NCBI RefSeq assembly: GCF_004343775.1
Contig: NZ_PTXL01000002.1
Location: forward strand, 682,001 to 746,000
Direction of reading: 5' to 3'
Source: Burkholderia sp. SRS-46
GTDB taxonomy: Bacteria; Pseudomonadota; Gammaproteobacteria; Burkholderiales; Burkholderiaceae
Length of the DNA: 64,000 bases
Part shown: piece by piece, positions 34,753-43,725 of the stretch
Position numbering within the stretch: the first letter of the stretch is position 1
Layout of the letters: each line of letters begins with the position of its first letter
Translations under genes and position numbers: made by a program
Notes under the pieces: generated by a model
What the model saw: only the letters and a program-made list of their open reading frames with translations
Database searches by the model: none
Told to the model about the DNA's origin: nothing

Positions 34753-35610
34753 ATGAAAGTCCTCGACCTCGATGCGGTGCGGGCGTTCGTGCTGGTCGCC
34801 GATCTCGCCAGCTTCACGCGCGCGGCCGACGCGCTCGGCACCACGCAATCGGCCGTCAGCCTGAAGCTGAAACGGCTCGAAGCCCACCTCGGCAAGCCGC
34901 TGCTCGCGCGCACGCCGCGCGTCGTGAAACTCGCGGCCGACGGCGAGACGTTCCTGCCCGCCGCCCGCGCGCTGCTCGACGCGCACGAACGGGCACTCGG
35001 CGCGATCGCGGCCGGCACGCGCCGCCTGTCGCTGGGTGTCAGCGAGCACGTCGCGGTGCCGGACCTGCCGGCCGTGCTCACGTCCCTGCACCGCCAGGAT
35101 CCGGGCCTGTCGCTCGAAATGCATCTCGGCACGTCGACGAACCTGCTCGCGCTGTTCGACGAGCGCCGCCTCGACGCCGTGATCGTGCGCCACGAGCCCG
35201 GCGTCGACCCGCCGCGCGACGACGCCACGCTGCTGTTCGCCGAGCCGCTCGTGTGGCTCGCCGCGCCGGACTGGGCGCCGCGCGCGGACGAGCCGCTGCC
35301 GCTCGCGGTGCTGGCCGGCCCGTGCGGGGTGCGGGCCGCCGCGCTGCGCGCGCTCGACCATGCGGGCCGGCCGTGGCTCGAGCGCTTCACGGGCGGCGGC
35401 GTCGCGTCGGTCGCGGCCGCCGCCGCCGCGGGGCTCGCGGTCTGCCCGCTGGCCCGGCGCGTCGCGCCGCGCACGCTGGTGGACGTCGGCGCGAAGTTCG
35501 GCCTGCCGCCGCTGCCGCTCTCGCAGGTCGTGCTCTATACACGCGTGCGCGACGCCCGCTCGGCCGCCGCGCTCCGTCGATTTGCCGACAGCCTTGCAAT
35601 CTCGGCGTAA
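34753..35610 (+). CDS. LysR-family transcriptional regulator
   Basis: 285 residues. The N-terminal helix-turn-helix (SFTRAADALGTTQSAVSLKLKRLEAHLGKPLLAR, about residues 20-55) is typical. The C-terminal periplasmic-binding-fold effector domain follows (about 90-280). ATG at 34753; a TTG two codons earlier is in frame but less likely. It likely controls the divergent tautomerase gene and itself; the effector is unknown. A DMT transporter gene follows 41 bp downstream and may be co-transcribed. Confidence 0.88.
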   Translation: MKVLDLDAVRAFVLVADLASFTRAADALGTTQSAVSLKLKRLEAHLGKPLLARTPRVVKLAADGETFLPAARALLDAHERALGAIAAGTRRLSLGVSEHVAVPDLPAVLTSLHRQDPGLSLEMHLGTSTNLLALFDERRLDAVIVRHEPGVDPPRDDATLLFAEPLVWLAAPDWAPRADEPLPLAVLAGPCGVRAAALRALDHAGRPWLERFTGGGVASVAAAAAAGLAVCPLARRVAPRTLVDVGAKFGLPPLPLSQVVLYTRVRDARSAAALRRFADSLAISA

Positions 35611-35651
35611 ACTGTCCGGTTTCGTGTCTGTCCTCAGCCTTACGACCCGTC

Positions 35652-36581
35652 ATGACACCCGCCGCCCGCCAACACCTCCGCGCCAACCTGCTGATGCTCG
35701 CCGCCGCCGCGATCTGGGGATCGGCGTTCGTCGCCCAGCGGTTGAGCCTCGACGTGATCGGGCCGTTCCTGTTTACCGGGCTGCGCTTCCTGCTCGGCGC
35801 GCTCGTGCTCGTGCCGCTGCTGGCGCTCAATACGGCGGCACGCGCGCAGCTCGCGGCGATCCGGCGCGCGCCGGCGCTGCTGCTGCCGGGACTGGCGCTC
35901 GGCATGCTGCTCGCGGTGTCGATCTCGCTGCAGCAGATCGGCCTGCAATACACGCGGATCGCGAACGCCGGCTTCATCAGTTCGCTGTATGTCGTGATCG
36001 TGCCGCTGATCGGCGTGTTCGCACGTCACCGGATCGGCGCCGGCACGTGGTTCGGCGCGCTGCTCGCGGCGATCGGGCTGTATTTCCTGAGCATCGACGA
36101 GCATTTCTCGGTGCTCTACGGCGACTGGTTCCAGCTGGCCGGCGCGATCATCATCGCCGCGCACGTGATGGCGGTCGGCCATCTCGCACGACGCCACGAT
36201 CCGCTCGTGCTCGCGTTCCTGCAGTTCGCGACCTGCGGCACGCTGTGTCTCGCAGTCGGCCTCGCGGTCGAGCCGGTCAGCGCGGCGATGCTGCGCGGCG
36301 CGCTGCCGACGCTGCTGTACGGCGGCCTGCTGTCGGTCGGCGTCGGCTATACGCTGCAGGTCGTCGCGCAGCGCCACGCGGCACCCGCGCACGCGGCGGT
36401 GATCTTCAGCATGGAAGGCGTGTTCGCCGCGATCGCGGGCTGGGCGGCGCTCGGCGAGACGCTGACGCTGCGCGCGCTGCTCGGCTGCGCGCTGATGCTC
36501 GCCGGCCTGCTCGCATGCCAGCTGCTGCCGGGCAGCGGCGCGCCGAAACCCGACCAAGACGAGGACGCCGTCCCGGCGTGA
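35652..36581 (+). CDS. DMT-superfamily (EamA) transporter
   Basis: 309-residue inner-membrane protein with about ten helices in two EamA repeats (residues about 10-145 and 155-300). The start of repeat one is LLMLAAAAIWGSAFVAQRLSL. Repeat two ends with the usual FSMEGVFAAIAGWAALGETLTLRALLGCALMLAG. Small-molecule exporters of this family move amino acids or metabolites; the substrate is unknown. Confidence 0.87.
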   Translation: MTPAARQHLRANLLMLAAAAIWGSAFVAQRLSLDVIGPFLFTGLRFLLGALVLVPLLALNTAARAQLAAIRRAPALLLPGLALGMLLAVSISLQQIGLQYTRIANAGFISSLYVVIVPLIGVFARHRIGAGTWFGALLAAIGLYFLSIDEHFSVLYGDWFQLAGAIIIAAHVMAVGHLARRHDPLVLAFLQFATCGTLCLAVGLAVEPVSAAMLRGALPTLLYGGLLSVGVGYTLQVVAQRHAAPAHAAVIFSMEGVFAAIAGWAALGETLTLRALLGCALMLAGLLACQLLPGSGAPKPDQDEDAVPA

Positions 36582-36645
36582 CACGCACGGTCCCTATAAT
36601 GGCGGTTCCCGATTCACGTCCAACCGCTTTCGACAGGCCCGCTCC

Positions 36646-37425
36646 GTGACGTCCGTTCCCGCTGCTCCCGCCGCCGACCTGCTGCACGAACGCGCAGCGC
36701 ACTATGCCGCGCAGGCGGCCCTGTTCCTGCGCGACCAGGCGCTGTCCACCGCGTCCCACGACCTGCGCAGCCCGCTCAACGCGATGCATAGCTGGGCGTA
36801 CGTGCTCGAGCGCCAGCTCGCGAACGCCGATCCGGCCCTGCAGCGCGCGCTGGCCGGCATCCGCACCGGCATCGACCAGCAGGTGAAGCTGATCGACGAC
36901 GCGCTCGACGCGCCGCGCGCCGAAACCCGCACGCTCGCGCTCGCGCCGCAGCCGTTCGCGCTGCGCCCGCTGCTCGACGACGTGCTCGCGCTCGCGCGCT
37001 TCGCGCTGGCCGATGCGCGCCAGGTGACGCTCGACGCCGCGCTGCCCGACGGCGCGCAGGACGTGCGCGCCGACCGCGAACGCGTCGCGCAGGCGCTGTG
37101 GACCCTGCTCGTCACGGCGATCGAGGCGAGCGCCGCCGGCAGCCGCGTGGCGTTCTCCTGCACGCTCGACGGCGCGCGGTTCGTCGCCCGCGCCGCCTGC
37201 ACCGTGAACGCCGACGCGCTCGCCGATCCGGCCGGCCCCCACGTGTTCGAAACCTTCGCGCGCCGCGAAATGCTGGGCGAGCGCGACGCAAAACGCGTTG
37301 CGTGGGCGCTCGCGCTGGTGCAGCGCGTTGCGCTCGCGCACGGCGGCACGTTCACGCACGATCCGTTCATCCACGGCGCGGCGGTCACGCTCACGCTCAC
37401 CCTCCCCTGCGAGGCGCCCGTGTAA
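36646..37425 (+). CDS. Histidine-kinase-like protein with degenerate ATPase domain
   Basis: 259 residues, GTG start, no membrane segment or sensor domain. A clear HisKA dimerisation helix carries H38 in ASHDLRSPLNAM. The ATPase region is poor: the N-box, usually Q-x-L-x-N-L-L-x-N-A, reads QALWTLLVTAIEAS with both Asn replaced by Thr (153, 157). No G1 DxGxG is visible. It may accept or relay phosphate rather than use ATP, or act as a decoy. No response regulator is adjacent. Confidence 0.7.
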   Translation: MTSVPAAPAADLLHERAAHYAAQAALFLRDQALSTASHDLRSPLNAMHSWAYVLERQLANADPALQRALAGIRTGIDQQVKLIDDALDAPRAETRTLALAPQPFALRPLLDDVLALARFALADARQVTLDAALPDGAQDVRADRERVAQALWTLLVTAIEASAAGSRVAFSCTLDGARFVARAACTVNADALADPAGPHVFETFARREMLGERDAKRVAWALALVQRVALAHGGTFTHDPFIHGAAVTLTLTLPCEAPV

Positions 37426-37515
37426 GCACCCGGCGGCACGCAGCACAAAACACGAAACATTACGTTTATCTTTCAGGCTCTATACTGACGGGCCTGACAT
37501 TACCGGAGCGATTCC

Positions 37516-38859
37516 TTGGTTCAGATCTTCGCGCTGATCGGCGCGTTGTTCCTGGTGGCCCTCAACGGCTTTTTCGTCGCGGCCGAATTCGGCCTGGTCA
37601 AACTCCGCGCGACGCGCGTCAAGACCCTCGCGCGCAAGCACGGCTTGCGCGGACGCATCCTCGGGATCGTGCACGGGCGCCTCGACGCTTACCTCTCCGC
37701 CTGCCAGCTCGGCATCACGCTCGCTTCGCTCGGCCTCGGCTGGATCGGCGAACCCGCGTTCGCGGCGCTGATCGGCCCGCTGCTCGACCTGATCGGCGTG
37801 CAGTCGGAACAGCTCGTGCACCTGATCTCGCTGATCTTCGCGTTCTCGCTGATCTCGTTCCTGCACATCGTCGTCGGCGAACTCGCGCCGAAATCGATGG
37901 CGATCCGCCAGTCCGAAAAGGTCGGCCTGTGGGTCGCGCTGCCGCTGTACGCGTTCTACTGGGCGATGTACCCGGCGATCTGGGTGCTCAACAGCAGCGC
38001 GAACGCAGTGCTGAAGCTCGCCGGCCTGTCGGCCGACCACGGCGGCGACGCGCATTACTCGACCGACGAGCTGAAGCTGATCCTGCGCAGCCGCCGCAGC
38101 AGCGCCGGCAGCCCGGGCCAGCCGGCCCGCGGCGCATACAGCAACGACGAGTGGAACACGCTCGCCCATTCGCTCGACTTCTCGTCGATGACCGTCTCCG
38201 ACCTGATGCGGCCGGCCCACGAGATGATCGGCCTGCGCCGCGACCTCCCGCTGCCGGACAACATGGAGATCGTCGCGCGGCACCGCTTCAGCCGCTATCC
38301 GCTGTTCGAGGACGCGTCGCGCGAACAGGTCAGCGGGCTGATCCACCTGAAGGACCTGCTGCTCGCCCGTCATGCGGGCGCCGCGCTGGAAGACCTGTCC
38401 GACTACGTGCGCCCGGTGCAGTACGTGAAGCCGGATACGCCGGCGCTCGACCTGTTCCGCCGCTTCCGCAAGGGCGCGCCGCATTTCGCGCTGGTCGGCG
38501 ACAAGGGCCGGAAGCCGATCGGCTACCTGACGCTCGACAACCTGCTCGGCGCGCTGGTCGGCCAGATCCACGACGAGTTCCGCCAGGGCGACGCCGACTG
38601 GACCCGCCTCGACGACGGCACGCTGATGGGCAAGGGCAGCCTGCCCGTGGTGTCGCTCGAGCAGGCGCTCGGCATCGACATCGACGAGGGGCGCGCGGAA
38701 TCCGTCGGCGGCCTCGTGATCCACGCGCTGAGCGACCTGCCGAGCGAAGGCCAGCGGGTGTCGTTCGACCGCTTCGACGTCGTCGTGAAGAAGATGAACG
38801 GCCCGCGCATCGTGCTGGTGCGCGTCTATCCGAAAGTCGCGAAGGAAGCCGACGAATGA
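37516..38859 (+). CDS. CNNM/CorC-type hemolysin family membrane protein
   Basis: 447 residues. The N-terminal CNNM (DUF21) membrane domain (about 1-200) starts FALIGALFLVALNGFFVAAEFGLVKLRATRV and includes FLHIVVGELAPKSMAI. Two CBS domains follow (about 215-330), then a CorC-HlyC domain to the end. Such proteins take part in magnesium/cobalt homeostasis. The start is a rare TTG at 37516, supported by GGAG 9-12 nt upstream and by the family N-terminus. Confidence 0.9.
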   Translation: MVQIFALIGALFLVALNGFFVAAEFGLVKLRATRVKTLARKHGLRGRILGIVHGRLDAYLSACQLGITLASLGLGWIGEPAFAALIGPLLDLIGVQSEQLVHLISLIFAFSLISFLHIVVGELAPKSMAIRQSEKVGLWVALPLYAFYWAMYPAIWVLNSSANAVLKLAGLSADHGGDAHYSTDELKLILRSRRSSAGSPGQPARGAYSNDEWNTLAHSLDFSSMTVSDLMRPAHEMIGLRRDLPLPDNMEIVARHRFSRYPLFEDASREQVSGLIHLKDLLLARHAGAALEDLSDYVRPVQYVKPDTPALDLFRRFRKGAPHFALVGDKGRKPIGYLTLDNLLGALVGQIHDEFRQGDADWTRLDDGTLMGKGSLPVVSLEQALGIDIDEGRAESVGGLVIHALSDLPSEGQRVSFDRFDVVVKKMNGPRIVLVRVYPKVAKEADE

Positions 38860-38878
38860 GCGGCGGCGCGCGCACGCG

Positions 38879-39463
38879 ATGAACGCGCCGCTGCCGCGCT
38901 GCTGCGTGATCACGCCGGAGCCGGCCTCCGCGTCGGACGCCGATTGCCGCGCGTTCCTCGACCGGCTGTCGGCCGTGCTCGCACGCGGCGAGACGCTCGT
39001 GCAGCTGCGCGTGAAATCGTTCGACGCCGCCGCGTTCGCGCGACTCGCGGCCGACGCGCTCGCGTGCTGCGACGCGGCGGGCGCGCGGCTGATGCTCAAT
39101 GGAAGGATCGATGCGGCCGGCGTGACGGCGCTCGCCGGCGCCGGCTGGCACCTCGACGGCGCGGCGCTGCACGCGGCCACGGAGCGGCCGCTGCCGGCCG
39201 GGCGGCTCGTGTCCGCCGCGTGCCATACGCTCGACGACCTGCAGCACGCGGCGCGCGTCGGCGTGGATTTCGTCACGCTGTCGCCGGTGCTCCCGACGCT
39301 CAGCCATCCGAGCGCGCCGACGCTCGGCTGGGCGACCTTCGAAGCCTGGGCCGCGCAGGTCGCGCTGCCCGTCTATGCGCTCGGCGGCATGACGCGCGCG
39401 CAACTCGCCGATGCGCGCCGCCACGGCGCGCACGGCATCGCGGGCATCCGCGGCTTCTGGTAG
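38879..39463 (+). CDS. ThiE-like (TMP synthase fold) protein
   Basis: 194 residues with a TIM-barrel of the thiamine-phosphate synthase family: VQLRVKSFD, LSPVLPTLSHPSAPTLGW and YALGGM. The Mg-binding N-D-R motif of ThiE is replaced by MLNGRID, and GVHLGQ by GWHLDG, so true ThiE activity is doubtful. It most resembles the C-terminal half of Nudix-ThiE fusion proteins that act in nucleotide clean-up, here as a separate protein. 19 bp after the CNNM gene. Confidence 0.72.
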   Translation: MNAPLPRCCVITPEPASASDADCRAFLDRLSAVLARGETLVQLRVKSFDAAAFARLAADALACCDAAGARLMLNGRIDAAGVTALAGAGWHLDGAALHAATERPLPAGRLVSAACHTLDDLQHAARVGVDFVTLSPVLPTLSHPSAPTLGWATFEAWAAQVALPVYALGGMTRAQLADARRHGAHGIAGIRGFW

Positions 39464-39484
39464 CGCAGGCGCGCGCGCCTGCGC

Positions 39485-41119
39485 TCAGACGCGCATCCCG
39501 CGCCACACGCCATCGTCGATCCGGCGCACGTCGTGCGTCAACGCATACTGGTTGACGTCGCCCGTCAGCCACGCGACGAGTGAATACGGCGGCAGCTCGC
39601 CATCATCGACGCGGTCGCGTGCGCGGCCCGGCGTCTCGAACACCACCATCCCCGCCGGCGCTTCGAACGGCACCGCCTCCGGCGACAGGTTCAGCGCGAT
39701 GCTGAGCGTCTCGCCATCGGCGAGCCGCCATGCCGCGAGCAGCGCATCGGCCTCGCCGGTGCTGCCTGTGCGCAGCGTGTGCGCATCCTGCGGCCGGCAG
39801 TCGGCCAGCCGCGGCGCGATCAGCTTCGCGCGCACCGCGAGTGCCGATTGCACGAAATGCGCGCGCTCGAGATCGCGCGCGGTTTCGTCGAAGATCAGCG
39901 GAATCTGTGGCGTCAGCAGCGACAGCGCGAGCGCGGCAAGGCCCGCCTCGCGATCCTCGCCGCTGTCGCGCCAGGCGCCGTCCGACAGCACCAGCGACGT
40001 CAGCGGCAGCGCGGTGTCGGCCGTGCCGCCTTCGCCGAGCGCCGTCGTCGGCTGGAACGCGGCGCCGGCGGCCGTCAGCGCCCGTGCGAGCGTGTGGATC
40101 GACTGGTGCCCGGAAATGCCTTCGTGACCGGACACGTCGCGGCCCGTCAGCCGGTGCAGCGCGCGTTCGCCGCAACCGTTCCATTGCGCGTCGAAATGGG
40201 TGTCGGCGAGGTGCGCGGGATGGCGCTCGCTGCCGAGCACCAGGTGCACCAGCCGGTCGGCCTTCACGGCCGCGCGCACGCGGTCGGCGATCTCGCGCAG
40301 CCACGCGATGCCGATGCGGTCCGCTTCGCGCAGCCGCAGGCCGTCGCAGCGGTATTCCTCGATCCAGTACAGCGCGTTGTCGCAGAAGAAGTCGCACACC
40401 TCCGGATGGTCGAGCGCGAGCGGCGCCGCCTGCAGCGGATCGTCGCGGGTATGGAAGAACGGCGCCGCGTAGTGGCGCAGCGCCTCCGTGCCGCTGCCGA
40501 AACGCGCGTAGTCGAGCTCGAGCAGCACCGCGAGACCGTAGCCGTGCGCATCGTCGATCAGCGCCTTCAGCGCGTCGGGGCCGCCTTCGGCCGCGAGCGG
40601 CGCGAACGGCAGGCTGTCGTGCGGCGACGCGAGCAGCTCGAGCGCGGTCACGCCGAGATGCGCGAGCTGCGGCAGCCGGCGGCGCACGCCGTCGAAGCCG
40701 CCGGCCGCGTGCGGCTGGATCGCGTACAGCGCGATGTCTTCCCAGGGGCGGCCGCGCCAGAACGTGTGGCGCCACGTGAACGCGCGCGGGTCGACGACCT
40801 CGCTCGGGCCGCGCAGCCCTTCGGGCTGCGAACGGGACGCGGGATCGGGAATCGACACGGCATCGTCGAGGCGATAGCGGTAGCGCGCGCCTGCGCCGCA
40901 GTCCGCGAAGACCTCGAACCAGTTGGGGCCGGCTGGCGTCATCGGCATCGCGGTCAGGCCGCCGCCCGTGTCGAGCTCGAGCTGGACCTGCGTGCCGCCG
41001 GGCACCCAGACGCGGAAATGCGTGCGCGGCGACGTGCCGATCGCGCCGCACGGCTGCGCGCCGAACGGCAGACAGTGAATGAAATGATGCGCATACGGAT
41101 CGTGCGGACAATCGGACAT
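39485..41119 (-). CDS. TreZ-like GH13 protein lacking catalytic residues
   Basis: 544 residues along the malto-oligosyltrehalose trehalohydrolase plan: N-terminal carbohydrate-binding-like domain (THFRVWVPGGTQVQLEL), a GH13 barrel (HLGVTALELLA, then CDGLRLREADRIG), and a C-terminal beta domain (DUF3459-like). The catalytic pieces are lost. The nucleophile Asp of DGLRLD is R264. The acid/base Glu position reads LVLGSER (G296). The NHDQ motif is replaced by LVLSDGAW. No treY, treS or glg gene is near. AGGAG before 41119 fixes the start. A non-enzymatic glycan-binding role is possible. Confidence 0.72.
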   Translation of the reverse strand: MSDCPHDPYAHHFIHCLPFGAQPCGAIGTSPRTHFRVWVPGGTQVQLELDTGGGLTAMPMTPAGPNWFEVFADCGAGARYRYRLDDAVSIPDPASRSQPEGLRGPSEVVDPRAFTWRHTFWRGRPWEDIALYAIQPHAAGGFDGVRRRLPQLAHLGVTALELLASPHDSLPFAPLAAEGGPDALKALIDDAHGYGLAVLLELDYARFGSGTEALRHYAAPFFHTRDDPLQAAPLALDHPEVCDFFCDNALYWIEEYRCDGLRLREADRIGIAWLREIADRVRAAVKADRLVHLVLGSERHPAHLADTHFDAQWNGCGERALHRLTGRDVSGHEGISGHQSIHTLARALTAAGAAFQPTTALGEGGTADTALPLTSLVLSDGAWRDSGEDREAGLAALALSLLTPQIPLIFDETARDLERAHFVQSALAVRAKLIAPRLADCRPQDAHTLRTGSTGEADALLAAWRLADGETLSIALNLSPEAVPFEAPAGMVVFETPGRARDRVDDGELPPYSLVAWLTGDVNQYALTHDVRRIDDGVWRGMRV

Positions 41120-41450
41120 CGTACGCTCCTCGTGCATGCCGGGCTGCACGGATGCGCCGTCGAACCGGCGCAGGGGGGCCTGGCATGCGGTGGCCAAGCG
41201 GGAGGGAGGAAAGCAGTATGCGCCGGTTTTCGCGGCAGCGATCCGCACGGCGGACATTATTAATTGCGTATTGACCCCCGGTCACCCCGGTTCCGGTGAT
41301 TGGCGCAAGCATGCCGATGGCCATGCATCCACCCGCGCAGGGTAGTCGCGATACCGGGATGACTGCTCGCCTTGTTGGCCGTCGCTCTCGCGCTTACGCT
41401 CTGCGGCATCGCGCGGACACGCCGCTCGCGCCCCATCCGAGGATCCCGCC
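41120..41450. other. 331-bp divergent gap
   Basis: Upstream region shared by the TreZ-like gene (minus) and the methyltransferase gene (plus). An AT-rich patch (CATTATTAATTG, about 41258-41269) is the likely promoter zone. Near it lie repeated CCGGT/ACCGG elements (about 41278-41298). No convincing -35/-10 pair, no supported gene. Confidence 0.4.
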
Positions 41451-42158
41451 ATGTCGCTCCCCGCCAGCGCCGCGAAATTCGATCCGGCGCGCGCCGCCGA
41501 ATACGCCGAGCAATCCCGCGTCGCCCTCGCCGGCTACGACGCGTGCCACGAACTGGCCGCCTGCCTGCTCGCGTCGACGATCGGCAGCCCGGACGCGCAA
41601 CTCCTCGTCGCGGGCGCGGGCGGCACCGGCCAGGAGATCGTGGTCGCCGCCGCGCTCGAACCGGGCTGGCGCTTCACCGCCGCCGATCCGTCCGCGCCGA
41701 TGCTGGCGCTCGCGCGCGGCAACGTCGAAGCCGCCGGGTACGGCGCGCGCACGCGGTTCGTCGAGGCCGAGGTCGATGCGCTGCCCGACGCGGCCGGCTT
41801 CGACGGCGCGACGCTGATCGGCGTGCTGCACCACCTGCCCGGCGACGACGCGAAAGCCGCGTTGCTGCACGCGATCGCGCGGCGGCTGAAGCCCGGCGCG
41901 CCGCTCGTGGTCGCCGGCAACTACCGGCGCTACGCGGACCACCCGCGCCTGCTCGACGCATGGCGGCAACGCTGGCGCATGAAGGGCGCGTCGCCCGACG
42001 TGGTGGACGCAAAGCTCGCGAAGATCCTGCAGGGCGCCGATCCGCCCGCGACCGAGGACGCCATCCACCGGCTGCTGCACGACGCCGGGTTCGACGCGCC
42101 GCTGCGCTTTTTCGCGAGCCTGTTCTGGGGCGCGTGGATCGCGGTGCGGCGCGCGTGA
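41451..42158 (+). CDS. Class I SAM-dependent methyltransferase
   Basis: 235 residues. Motif I LLVAGAGGTGQE, acidic loop AADPSAPMLALAR, the post-motif VEAEVDALPDAAGFDGATLIGVLHHLP and motif III-like RRLKPGAPLVVAG are all in order. It resembles ubiquinone/menaquinone-type and tellurite-type small-molecule methyltransferases. The substrate cannot be assigned. Single gene; the GST remnant follows 81 bp downstream. Confidence 0.83.
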   Translation: MSLPASAAKFDPARAAEYAEQSRVALAGYDACHELAACLLASTIGSPDAQLLVAGAGGTGQEIVVAAALEPGWRFTAADPSAPMLALARGNVEAAGYGARTRFVEAEVDALPDAAGFDGATLIGVLHHLPGDDAKAALLHAIARRLKPGAPLVVAGNYRRYADHPRLLDAWRQRWRMKGASPDVVDAKLAKILQGADPPATEDAIHRLLHDAGFDAPLRFFASLFWGAWIAVRRA

Positions 42159-42239
42159 CGCACGGCGGCCGCGAATAGAAGTGCCGCTCGGCGCGCGCGC
42201 CCTCTATGATGGCGTTCCCGCCCCTTCCCCGGCCCGCCC

Positions 42240-42908
42240 ATGCGCCCCGTCCACCCCCTGGACAAATAGCCCGCGCAACGCCTGCGCTGGCGGCGAGGGG
42301 AACGGGGTGGGCCGTGCGAGAGCGTGCGCTACGAGCGCGACCCGAAGACGATGCTCGCGCCGCCCGCGCTGCGCGCGATCCATCCGCTCGGGAAGTCGCC
42401 GGTCGTCACCGACGACGGCCGCACCTTCGCCGAATCGGGCGCGATCATCGACTACCTGGTCGAGCGCTACGGGCAGGGCCGCCTCGCGCCGCCGCCCGGC
42501 ACGCCGGAGCGGCTCGACTACACGTACTGGCTGCATTACGCGGAAGGCTCGGCGATGCCGCCGCTGCTGCTCAAGCTGGTCGCGCTGCGCATCGCGAACG
42601 CGCCGATGCCGTTCTTCGCGCGGCCGATCGCGCGCAAGATCGCCGCGACGCTGCAGTCGAGCTTCGTCGATCCGCAGATCGCGCTGCATCTCGGCTACCT
42701 CGACGACACGCTGCGCCGCTCGGGCTGGTTCGTCGGCGACAGCTTCAGCGCGGCGGACATCCAGATGAGCTTCCCGCTCGAGGCTGCCACCGCGCGCGGC
42801 GGCGGCAGCGCGCACCCGGCGATCGCGCGCTTCCTCGAGACGATCCACGCGCGGCCCGCATACCGGCGCGCGCTCGAGCGCGGCGGCCCGTACACGCTGC
42901 TCGCGTGA
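42240..42908 (+). pseudogene. Glutathione S-transferase with broken N-terminus
   Basis: From codon 28 (42321) the sequence is a normal GST: KSPVVTDDGRTFAESGAIIDYLVERYG, then an all-helical C-terminal domain to a stop at 42908. An in-frame ATG at 42240 gives MRPVHPLDK followed by TAG (42267-42269), then PAQRLRWRRGERGGPCES running straight into VRYERDPK. This parallels, position by position, the usual M-x-x-VHHLNNSRSQR-x-LWLLEELG-x-PYE of the family (from memory). So the DNA of the thioredoxin fold is present without a frameshift, but carries one nonsense and many missense changes. If translated from GTG 42324 the product would lack the catalytic Ser. Sequencing error is possible. Confidence 0.72.
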
Positions 42909-42935
42909 CGCGCCGCCGTTCGCTTTTGCGAAGGC

Positions 42936-43589
42936 TCAGCTCAACAGCCCGGCCGCGACGTTGATCGACAGCCCCAGCACGGCCATGTTGAAGTAGAACG
43001 AAAGAATCGACTGCGACAGCACCGCGCGCCGCGCCCGGCGGCTGCCGAGCGACACGTCGGCGGTTTGCGACGCGACCGCGATCGTGAACGAGAAGTACAG
43101 GAAATCCCAGTAGTCGGGTTCGAGCTTGCTGTCCGGAAAGCGCAGCGCGCGCTCGCCGGCGGGCGACGCGTAGTAGAGCCGCGCGTAATGCAGCGTGAAG
43201 ATCGTCGGAATCAGGAACCACGCGCCGAACAGCGTCGCGGCCGTCACCGCGTAATGGCCGAGCCCGGCGCGAAAGCCCACGTTCTTCGCGGTGGCCAGCT
43301 CGATCGCGATCGCCGCGACGCTCGCGACCGTCGCGATGCAGATCACCGTCAGCACGGTCGTCGCGTTCTCGTCCTCGCGCATCGCGATCTCGCGCACGTT
43401 GTGATGGTGCGCGTTCACCATGCGAATCCACATCAACGCCAGATACAGCCAGATCGCGACGTCCCAGCCGATCAGCGCGCGGGCGCCCGGGCGCAGCGGC
43501 ACGGGCAGCAGGAGCGCGCCGAGCACGCCCGCGACGAGCGCCGCCACCATGCGCGGCCGGTTGCGTAATACCTGCGGATAAAGGGTCAT
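42936..43589 (-). CDS. DUF1345 membrane protein
   Basis: 217 residues with about five membrane segments (near 12-30, 37-55, 78-98, 112-132, 195-215). The DUF1345 signature [27 protein letters not shown] is clear. Function unknown. The long gap between segments four and five is the hydrophilic [21 protein letters not shown] loop. Single gene between convergent GST and the divergent phosphatase. Confidence 0.85.
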   Translation of the reverse strand: MTLYPQVLRNRPRMVAALVAGVLGALLLPVPLRPGARALIGWDVAIWLYLALMWIRMVNAHHHNVREIAMREDENATTVLTVICIATVASVAAIAIELATAKNVGFRAGLGHYAVTAATLFGAWFLIPTIFTLHYARLYYASPAGERALRFPDSKLEPDYWDFLYFSFTIAVASQTADVSLGSRRARRAVLSQSILSFYFNMAVLGLSINVAAGLLS

Positions 43590-43725
43590 CTTGCGCGTCC
43601 GAAAGCGAATGGAAAGACGCCGAACGGCTCGCGAAAGCCCGTCCCGGGCCGCCCGGCGGGTAGCGCCCCGATTATCGCCATTCTGGCGCAGCGTGGCGAC
43701 CGGCGCGAGCGCCTAAGATAAGAAG

